Assembly: GCA_041670885.1 (NCBI GenBank)
Contig: JBAXYJ010000126.1
Coordinates: forward strand, 1-8,326
Origin: JAJBWD01 sp041670885
GTDB taxonomy: Bacteria; Bacillota; Clostridia; Clostridiales; Clostridiaceae
Direction: 5' to 3'
Length of the DNA stretch: 8,326 nucleotides
The notes beneath the pieces are model-generated. The model saw nothing but the letters and a program-made list of their open reading frames with translations, was not told the DNA's origin and made no database searches. Position numbers and translations under genes: made by a program. Positions 1 to 5,189 of the stretch are shown one piece after another (the stretch's first letter is position 1; each line of letters begins with the position of its first letter).

Positions 1-1
1 A

Positions 2-1009
2 TCAGGACTTATTATATTGATTTTTACAGGGAAAAATCCAATAAGCGTTTATATGGCAATGCTGGAGGGTTCATTTGGTTCCAGATATAGATTTAATCAG
101 GTTATAGTTAAGACAATTCCTCTGATCATAACATCCCTTGGAATTGCAGTGGCATTTAAAATGAAGTTTTGGAATATCGGAGCTGAGGGACAGATTTTTA
201 TGGGAGCCTTTGGAGCTAGCTTCTTTGCTCTTAATTTCTCTTATCTTCCAAGACCGATACTTCTTATAATTATGGCAATAGCCGGTATAATTTCAGGCGG
301 ATTATTTGCACTTATTCCTGCATTTTTTAAGGCAGAGTGGAAGACAAATGAGACAATAATCACTCTTATGCTGAATTATGTAGCTTTAAAATTTGTAACA
401 TATCTTCAATACGGACCATGGAAGGATCCTAATGCTTCAGGCTTCCCTAAAATTCCTAATTTCGAAACATCTGCTGTTTTACCTAAATTATTAGGTATAC
501 ATATTGGATGGATTATTTCTATTATATTGATTATTTTAATGTTCATATTTATGAACAAAAGCAAGCTGGGGTACGAAATATCGGTAATAGGAGAAAGTGA
601 AAATACTGCCAGATATGCAGGAATTAATATTAAAAGAACTATAATTACTGCAATGCTTATAAGCGGAGGTCTTTGCGGCTTGGCGGGCATGATAGAAGCG
701 TCGGCTGTAAGCAATACATTATCTGTAGAAGTCACCGGGGGCGTGGGCTATACTGCAATTATAACTGCCTGGCTGGCAGGACTTAGTGCACCGATGATTG
801 GGATTGTTTCATTTTTATTTGCACTTCTTATACAGGGAGCAGCATATATTCAGACAGCATATAATATTCCTTCCTCTATGGCACAGATGCTTCAGGGAAT
901 AATATTGTTTTTTGTACTTGGAAGTGAATTTTTTGTTCAATATAAATTAATTACTAAGAAAAACTTAGAAATTTTAATAAATAAAGAGCTGAATAAGGAG
1001 GGTAAATGA
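2..1009 (+). CDS. Nucleoside-type ABC transporter permease, 5' end cut by window edge
   Basis: This is an integral membrane permease of the BPD/LivHM-like family that serves BmpA-dependent nucleoside (or simple sugar) ABC importers, comparable to NupP/YufP. The frame is open to the left edge (visible from base 2, reading SGLLILIFTGKNP), so the TTG at 17 is not the real start. Probably only about 15-25 N-terminal residues are missing. About 335 residues are visible, with roughly eight hydrophobic segments. The family hallmark NIGAEGQ lies at about residues 58-64 of the visible part, in the loop after the KMKFW segment. A second conserved stretch, GESENTARYAGIN, lies near the middle and precedes the coupling region facing the ATPase. 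The stop overlaps the next permease start (ATGA), so the two are translationally coupled. By family knowledge the binding protein and ATPase genes should lie just upstream. The nucleoside substrate is inferred from the family and is not proven. Confidence 0.9.
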   Translation, partial: SGLIILIFTGKNPISVYMAMLEGSFGSRYRFNQVIVKTIPLIITSLGIAVAFKMKFWNIGAEGQIFMGAFGASFFALNFSYLPRPILLIIMAIAGIISGGLFALIPAFFKAEWKTNETIITLMLNYVALKFVTYLQYGPWKDPNASGFPKIPNFETSAVLPKLLGIHIGWIISIILIILMFIFMNKSKLGYEISVIGESENTARYAGINIKRTIITAMLISGGLCGLAGMIEASAVSNTLSVEVTGGVGYTAIITAWLAGLSAPMIGIVSFLFALLIQGAAYIQTAYNIPSSMAQMLQGIILFFVLGSEFFVQYKLITKKNLEILINKELNKEGK

Positions 1010-1944
1010 TGGATCAGGTAGTTTTATTTTTATCTGCTGCGGTTGTTTCCGGAACTCCTCTTTTATTTGCTACGTTAGGTGAAATAATAACCGAAAAATC
1101 CGGAAACCTTAACCTGGGTGTTGAGGGAATGATGCTTATGGGAGCTGTGTTTGGCTTTAAAGCAGGATTAATTTATGATAATCCATACATAGCAGTTTTA
1201 GCAGGAGCCTTAGGAGGCTTCCTGGGAGCTTTAATTTATGCTTTCCTAACAATAGAGCTTAGAGCAAATCAGGTAGTTTGCGGGTTATCCCTCACTATAT
1301 TTGGTACAGGAATTTCTTCCTTTATAGGCAAAAGCATGTCAGGAAAGGTAACACCTGCCGGGATTAAAGAATTTTTTACTCCTGTAAAGATTCCTTTGCT
1401 GGGAGACATCCCGTATATTGGAAAAATATTTTTCAATCAAGATTTATATGTATATCTTGGTTATCTGGCAGCTGTAATCTTAGGCATATATTTATATAAA
1501 AGCAGACCTGGCCTCAGCTTAAGATCTGTAGGAGAGAGCCCTCAGTCTGCAGATAGCGCCGGAATTAACGTTTCCTTTTATAAATATTTTAATACACTCT
1601 TAGGAGGAGCTTTATGCGGTTTAGGCGGAGCATATCTGTCACTGGTTTATGTTCCTTCCTGGCAGGATGGAATAACAGGGGGCAGAGGCTGGATTGCAGT
1701 AGCTCTAGTTATATTTGCTACATGGAATCCCTATAAAGCTTTACTCGGGGCTTACTTCTTCGGAGGACTGGATATTATAGGTTTTAGACTTCAGGGAACT
1801 AAATTTGCAGTATCTCAGTATTTAATTGATATGCTTCCATATTTAGTTACTATTGCAGTTCTTGTATTTGTTTCTTTAAAAAAATCAAAAGATAGTGCCC
1901 CTCCAAAAAGCTTAGGAGAACCGTATTTCAGGGAGGAACGTTAG
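1006..1944 (+). CDS. Nucleoside-type ABC transporter permease, second subunit
   Basis: This is the second, smaller permease of the same importer, comparable to NupQ/YufQ, at 312 residues (a normal length). The hallmark SGNLNLGVEGMM is at residues 32-43, the counterpart of NIGAEGQ in the partner. GESPQSADSAGIN in the middle matches the GESENTARYAGIN stretch of the first permease, so the two are distant paralogues forming a heterodimeric pore. Many hydrophobic segments are present and the tail is short and charged. Two ATGs stand in tandem at 1006 and 1009. The ribosome binding site AAGGAGGG (995-1002) sits only 3 nt before the first and 6 nt before the second, so 1009 may be the start actually used, shortening the protein by one Met. 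The gene is the last in its operon, with a terminator directly downstream. The nucleoside substrate is inferred from the family; other sugars are possible. Confidence 0.92.
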   Translation: MMDQVVLFLSAAVVSGTPLLFATLGEIITEKSGNLNLGVEGMMLMGAVFGFKAGLIYDNPYIAVLAGALGGFLGALIYAFLTIELRANQVVCGLSLTIFGTGISSFIGKSMSGKVTPAGIKEFFTPVKIPLLGDIPYIGKIFFNQDLYVYLGYLAAVILGIYLYKSRPGLSLRSVGESPQSADSAGINVSFYKYFNTLLGGALCGLGGAYLSLVYVPSWQDGITGGRGWIAVALVIFATWNPYKALLGAYFFGGLDIIGFRLQGTKFAVSQYLIDMLPYLVTIAVLVFVSLKKSKDSAPPKSLGEPYFREER

Positions 1945-1963
1945 AAAATAATCTGTTTAGTAT

Positions 1964-2000
1964 AAGCCGCTTACGAAATTTAAGCGGTTTTATTATATTT
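1964..2000 (+). terminator. Intrinsic terminator of the nucleoside transporter operon
   Basis: A 10-bp stem pairs 1964-1973 (AAGCCGCTTA) with 1981-1990 (TAAGCGGTTT), with one G-U pair and a 7-nt loop. It runs into a T-rich tract (TTTTATTATATTT). It lies 20 nt after the stop of the second permease. The opposite strand has no U-tract, so it should work only for the + operon. Confidence 0.85.
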
Positions 2001-2023
2001 AATATTCTTAGCAATAAGAAATA

Positions 2024-2049
2024 TGATACAGCCTGTTTAGGCTGTATCA
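2024..2049 (-). terminator. Terminator hairpin of the Cas6-like gene, overlapping its last codons
   Basis: A perfect 10-bp stem pairs TGATACAGCC (2024-2033) with GGCTGTATCA (2040-2049) around a 6-nt loop. Read on the - strand it is followed by ATATTTCTTATT, a moderately U-rich tail; on the + strand no T-run follows. The last three sense codons (Asp, Thr, Ala) lie in the stem and the TAA stop (2039-2037) lies in the loop. The hairpin is clear, but the weak U-tract makes termination strength uncertain. Confidence 0.7.
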
Positions 2050-2429
2050 AAATTATGTGTACTAAAAGTATTCAGAAGTTTAAATTCATTCTTGAATTTT
2101 AACTCAGCGCTTTCTGAAAGCCCCATAAAAACTACTTCAAATTCACATTTGCCTATTTTTACTAGTGGGTTATTAAAAAAACCTTGAACTAAATTTGTAA
2201 TAATATCATAGCTTTGTGATGAAATTATCCAGTTCACCTTATCCTTAAATATAATGTTAGAACCGTCAATTTCATACTTTGTACAATTAAAATCAGAATA
2301 AAATAACTGATTTAATATATCATCACGATTTCTTGACAATAAACACAAAATATTTTCTAAATAGTTTCTATAATTCATCGGCAGTGGAAAGTAATTCTTT
2401 GGCTTAAAGCCTATTTCTAAGTTGATCAA
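2037..2429 (-). CDS. Cas6-like protein, N-terminal RAMP half only (truncated or stand-alone)
   Basis: This encodes 130 residues. I read it as the N-terminal ferredoxin-like (RAMP) domain of Cas6, the endoribonuclease that cuts CRISPR precursor RNA. The order of features fits: an N-terminal strand and LPMNYR near residue 17, a helix with DDILNQLF, then YEIDGSNIIFKDKV followed by ISS at about 70. Next come a helix ending LVQGFFNNP, the strand KIGKCEFEV, and FKLLNTFST where full Cas6 has its 'lSPivvst' strand. Cas6 is usually about 220-250 residues. The second domain and its glycine-rich loop are absent, and no continuation follows the stop. The start is TTG at 2429, six bases after AGGAGG (2441-2436). 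The upstream GTG at 2456 is rejected because its frame would translate that ribosome binding site as Arg-Arg. The gene stands alone, with no array or other cas gene in the window. It is either a remnant or a shortened RNA-binding protein. The family call comes from pattern recognition only. Confidence 0.5.
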   Translation of the reverse strand: MINLEIGFKPKNYFPLPMNYRNYLENILCLLSRNRDDILNQLFYSDFNCTKYEIDGSNIIFKDKVNWIISSQSYDIITNLVQGFFNNPLVKIGKCEFEVVFMGLSESAELKFKNEFKLLNTFSTHNFDTA

Positions 2430-2463
2430 GATATACCTCCTATAAAAATTTAACACAAATGTA

Positions 2464-2472
2464 ATTATATCA
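2464..2472 (-). promoter_or_regulatory. Extended -10 promoter for the Cas6-like gene
   Basis: On the - strand the sequence reads TGATATAAT (2472-2464), a perfect -10 hexamer with the TGn extension. The -35 position holds only a poor match (CAATTT, 2492-2487), as is common with extended -10 promoters. Transcription would begin near 2457, giving a leader of about 28 nt that contains the AGGAGG site. This supports the TTG start over the GTG at 2456. Confidence 0.5.
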
Positions 2473-2682
2473 CATATATAACAAATAAATTGTAGATTCC
2501 TGTTTGGTATATCAATTTTTATGTGACAATTTTCTGTTTGCTTTTAAATTTTCATTCATAATTAAAGAACTTAAATGTGAAAAATTAATATTTAATAATT
2601 GCAAAATATAATAAAATTATATAATAATAAATTAAAAAAAGAACAAAAATGAAGGATTATAAAATTAGCAATTCAATAGTTA

Positions 2683-2705
2683 TAAAAATTCTCTTCTAAT
2701 TTTTA
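2683..2705. repeat. AT-rich inverted repeat upstream of citrate synthase
   Basis: TAAAAATT (2683-2690) and AATTTTTA (2698-2705) are perfect 8-bp inverted arms around a 7-nt spacer. It lies just upstream of the probable -10 of the citrate synthase promoter, covering its -35 region. It could be a regulator site, but an AT-only dyad in AT-rich DNA may be chance. The rest of the 335-nt gap between the two divergent genes (2430-2764) holds their promoters and otherwise AT-rich sequence in which I see no gene. Confidence 0.3.
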
Positions 2706-2713
2706 AGTTTATG

Positions 2714-2722
2714 TGATAGAAT
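2714..2722 (+). promoter_or_regulatory. Probable extended -10 promoter of citrate synthase
   Basis: TGATAGAAT (2714-2722) is a TGn-extended -10 with five of six bases matching TATAAT. The -35 region (TTCTAA at 2694-2699, 17-nt spacing) is weak. Transcription would start near 2729, leaving a leader of about 36 nt. A second TATAAT at 2735-2740 has no recognisable -35 and forms part of the inverted repeat described next. Confidence 0.45.
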
Positions 2723-2745
2723 ATCATTAAGATTTATAATGATAT
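2721..2745. promoter_or_regulatory. Candidate operator: 9-bp inverted repeat at the citrate synthase promoter
   Basis: ATATCATTA (2721-2729) and TAATGATAT (2737-2745) are perfect 9-bp inverted arms separated by 7 nt. The repeat overlaps the end of the -10 and the predicted transcription start, the usual place for a repressor site. Its arm-N7-arm layout recalls the ATAA-N7-TTAT dyad bound by the LysR-type regulator CcpC at Bacillus TCA genes, although the inner bases here are ATTA/TAAT. The regulator is not in the window. Confidence 0.4.
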
Positions 2746-2764
2746 GTCTTTAAGGAGGAAATAA

Positions 2765-4111
2765 ATGGTTTTAAGCAGTAAAGAGTTAGATAAATTAGTA
2801 AAAACTGCGGAAGATAATAATATAATTGGACAAAACTACTATGATATGTATCAGGTTAAAAGGGGACTTAGAAATCCTAATGGTACAGGAGTATTGGTAG
2901 GACTTACTAAGGTTGGAGATGTTCATGGATATATATTAGATGAAGGAGAGAGAATCCCTGAAGAAGGAAGATTAAGATACAGAGGAATAGATATAAAGGA
3001 TTTTGTTAAGGGTTTTCAAAGTGAGCACAGATTTGGTTTTGAAGAGACCTGTTACTTATTATTGTTTGGTCAGGCTCCAAATACAGATGAACTGGCTGAG
3101 TTTAAAGCAATTATTGCAGATGCCAGAATACTTCCTAATGGCTTTACAGAGGATATGATGCTGAAGTTTCCAAGCAATAATATAATGAATAAGCTGCAAA
3201 GAAGCATACTTGTATCTTACTCCTTCGATGATAACCCGGATGATACTTCAGTTAATAATGTATTAAGACAAAGCATATCTCTTATTGCTCTGTTTCCTAC
3301 ATTGATCTCTTATGGATATGAAGCAAAGGCTCATTATTATGATGGGAAAAGCCTTTATATTCATTCTCCTCAAAAAAATCTTTCAACAGCTGAGAATATT
3401 TTATTTATGATAAGACCAAATAATAAGTATACCAGTGTTGAGGCAGAAACTCTTGATTTAGCATTAGTTCTTCATGCTGAGCACGGCGGAGGTAATAATT
3501 CAGCCTTTGCAACCCATGTAGTGTCATCCTCAGGGACAGATACTTATTCTGCTATAGCAGCTGCAGTAGGCTCTCTTAAGGGACCTAAGCATGGAGGTGC
3601 TAATATTAAGGTAGCAGAGATGATGGATATTATAAAAGCTGAGGTTAAAGACTGGGAGGATGAGAAGGAGATAGAGGAGTACCTGATTAAAATATTAAAT
3701 AAAGAAAAGTACGATAAATCAGGTCTTATTTATGGGATGGGCCATGCTGTCTATACACTGTCTGATCCCAGAGCCCTTCTTTTGAAGGCTAAAGCAGAAG
3801 AGCTGGCAAAGGAAAAGGGGAGACTTAATGAATTTAATTTATATAAGAATATAGAAAAGATATCTAAAAAACTATTTATTGAAAGAAAGGGAATGAAGAT
3901 ATCAGCAAACGTAGATTTTTACTCAGGATTTGTATATGATATGCTTAACATTCCAAGAGAGCTTTACACTCCTATATTTGCAACGTCAAGAATAGCAGGC
4001 TGGTGTGCTCATAGAATTGAGCAGCTGGTAAGTGAGCCGAAAATAATAAGACCGGCATATAAGAGCGTTGTTATTAAAAGAGAATATGTTCCTTTAAAGG
4101 AAAGAAAGTAA
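2765..4111 (+). CDS. gltA: Citrate synthase, Si-type (citrate/2-methylcitrate synthase family)
   Basis: Condenses oxaloacetate with acetyl-CoA to citrate in the cytoplasm, the entry step of the oxidative TCA branch. The product has 448 residues. The catalytic triad is in place: His240 in LHAEHGGGNNS, His276 in LKGPKHGGAN, and Asp384 in ANVDFYSG. The family motifs GRLRYRGIDI (about 68-77), GMGHAVY (about 324-330) and SRIAGWCAHRIEQ (408-420) are all present. The protein is longer than the roughly 370-430 residues of most bacterial forms, mainly because of an N-terminal stretch of about 40 residues before the core and an enlarged central part. The start ATG follows AAGGAGGA (2752-2759) at ideal spacing. 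The gene is monocistronic and convergent with aconitase-isocitrate dehydrogenase, which supports citrate over 2-methylcitrate as product; no prpB or prpD partner is seen. It is unrelated to the Re-citrate synthase known from Clostridium kluyveri. Confidence 0.95.
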   Translation: MVLSSKELDKLVKTAEDNNIIGQNYYDMYQVKRGLRNPNGTGVLVGLTKVGDVHGYILDEGERIPEEGRLRYRGIDIKDFVKGFQSEHRFGFEETCYLLLFGQAPNTDELAEFKAIIADARILPNGFTEDMMLKFPSNNIMNKLQRSILVSYSFDDNPDDTSVNNVLRQSISLIALFPTLISYGYEAKAHYYDGKSLYIHSPQKNLSTAENILFMIRPNNKYTSVEAETLDLALVLHAEHGGGNNSAFATHVVSSSGTDTYSAIAAAVGSLKGPKHGGANIKVAEMMDIIKAEVKDWEDEKEIEEYLIKILNKEKYDKSGLIYGMGHAVYTLSDPRALLLKAKAEELAKEKGRLNEFNLYKNIEKISKKLFIERKGMKISANVDFYSGFVYDMLNIPRELYTPIFATSRIAGWCAHRIEQLVSEPKIIRPAYKSVVIKREYVPLKERK

Positions 4112-4117
4112 TATGAC

Positions 4118-4150
4118 AGGCCGTCTCATATTAAATGGGCGGCTTTCCTT
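4118..4150 (+). terminator. Possible first terminator after citrate synthase
   Basis: A 9-bp stem with three G-U pairs joins 4118-4126 (AGGCCGTCT) and 4137-4145 (GGGCGGCTT), with a 10-nt loop and a short pyrimidine tail TTTCCTT. It begins seven bases after the citrate synthase stop. It is weaker than the hairpin just downstream, which probably acts as the main terminator. Confidence 0.5.
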
Positions 4151-4197
4151 AAAATTAAAATGAGCTGCGAAATTCCGCAGCTCATTTCTATTTTAGC
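4151..4197. terminator. Bidirectional terminator between convergent TCA genes
   Basis: A perfect 12-bp stem pairs 4158-4169 (AAATGAGCTGCG) with 4176-4187 (CGCAGCTCATTT) around a 6-nt loop. It is flanked by TCTATTTTAG on the + side and by TTTTAATTTTAA when read on the - strand, so it can stop transcripts from both directions. The isocitrate dehydrogenase stop codon (4190-4188) abuts the stem directly. Confidence 0.88.
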
Positions 4198-5189
4198 TTT
4201 TCAATTATCTTTTCAGTAAACTGATCAGTAGTTAAGTTCCCGCCTAAATCAAAGGTCAGGTTTTCCTTGATTTTAAGTACTTCTTCTACTGCTTTTTCTA
4301 TCTTGTCAGCTTTTTCATTTTCTCCAATGTACCTGAGCATCATAACTCCGGACAGGATGCAGGCAGTAGGGTTAGCTATGTTTTTACCTGCAATGTCAGG
4401 GGCTGAACCATGGGCAGGTTCAAATACTGCTCCCTCTTCTCCAATATTCGCTCCCGGAACTAAGCCTAATCCTCCAACTAAGCCTGCTGCCATATCAGAT
4501 AAAATATCTCCGTACAGGTTTGGCATTACTAAAACCTCATACCTTTCAGGATTTAGAACCAGCTTCATGCTCATAGCATCCACGATTACATCTTCAAAAG
4601 CTATATCTTTATATTCTTCTGCTATTTTTCTGGCACAGCTTAAAAATAGTCCGTCGCTTAATTTCATGATATTTGCCTTATGAACTGCTGATACCTTTTT
4701 TCTTCCTTCACTTCTTGCCATTTCAAAAGCATATTTTACTATTCTTTCAGATGCTTTTCTTGTTATTATTTTAATGCTTTCCGCTGCATCATCTCCAACC
4801 ATATGCTCAATTCCGGCATAAAGATCCTCTGAATTTTCTCTTACTATTATTAAATCTACATTTTCGTATCTGGAAGGAATTCCTTTAAAGGTTTTTATCG
4901 GTCTAACGTTAGCATATAGATTAAGATTTTGTCTTAGTGTAACATTTACGCTTCTGAATCCTTTGCCAACAGGAGTTGTAACAGGGCCCTTTAAAGCTAC
5001 CTTGTTTTTCTTAATGCTTTCTAATACATAATCAGGAAGGGGAGTGCCATACTTCTTAATTACATGAGCTCCTGCTTCAACTTCTTCCCATACTATATCA
5101 GCTCCTGATGCATCTATAACACACTTTGCAGCATTTGTAACCTCAGGACCTATTCCATCTCCTTTTATTAATGTAATTATATGACTCAT
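4188..5189 (-). CDS. icd: NAD-type isocitrate dehydrogenase
   Basis: Oxidatively decarboxylates isocitrate to 2-oxoglutarate with reduction of NAD+. The product has 333 residues, typical of the short NAD-type in the isocitrate/isopropylmalate dehydrogenase family. GDGIGPEV is at 10-17. The substrate-binding set comprises Ser80, Asn82 and Arg86 (FRSVNVTLRQ), Arg96, and Arg117 with Tyr124 in RENSEDLYAG. The catalytic Lys is Lys171, and the metal ligands are Asp204, Asp228 and Asp232 (NLYGDILSD). NSEDLY separates it from isopropylmalate dehydrogenase. Cofactor choice is read from Asp265-Ile266 in HGSAPDIAGK: E. coli NADP enzyme has Lys344-Tyr345 there, and Asp-Ile is the NAD pattern. The start ATG overlaps the aconitase stop (ATGA) and has GGAGGG just upstream, so it is the second gene of the operon. 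Homoisocitrate dehydrogenase is a less likely alternative given the aconitase and citrate synthase neighbours. Confidence 0.94.
   Translation of the reverse strand: MSHIITLIKGDGIGPEVTNAAKCVIDASGADIVWEEVEAGAHVIKKYGTPLPDYVLESIKKNKVALKGPVTTPVGKGFRSVNVTLRQNLNLYANVRPIKTFKGIPSRYENVDLIIVRENSEDLYAGIEHMVGDDAAESIKIITRKASERIVKYAFEMARSEGRKKVSAVHKANIMKLSDGLFLSCARKIAEEYKDIAFEDVIVDAMSMKLVLNPERYEVLVMPNLYGDILSDMAAGLVGGLGLVPGANIGEEGAVFEPAHGSAPDIAGKNIANPTACILSGVMMLRYIGENEKADKIEKAVEEVLKIKENLTFDLGGNLTTDQFTEKIIEKLK

Noticed and set aside
17..19. TTG as the start of the first permease
   Set aside because: The frame continues open to the left edge with hydrophobic residues expected for the first membrane segment, and no ribosome binding site precedes the TTG.
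406..735. Open frame of 109 codons on the - strand
   Set aside because: It lies wholly inside the first permease in the opposite direction, has no ribosome binding site, and its translation resembles no family.
2721..2745. Fur box at the citrate synthase promoter
   Set aside because: The arms contain TAATGAT-like sequence, but the 9-7-9 layout does not fit the 9-1-9 Fur consensus.
1945..2764. CRISPR array near the Cas6-like gene
   Set aside because: I looked for regularly spaced repeats of 25-37 nt on both sides of the gene and saw none; the only repeats are short inverted repeats.
4267..4683. Open frame of 138 codons on the + strand within isocitrate dehydrogenase
   Set aside because: Antisense shadow of a strongly conserved gene, with no initiation signal.
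4188..5189. Isopropylmalate or homoisocitrate dehydrogenase instead of isocitrate dehydrogenase
   Set aside because: The Ser80/Asn82 substrate site and RENSEDLYAG are the isocitrate pattern, and the gene is coupled to aconitase opposite citrate synthase.
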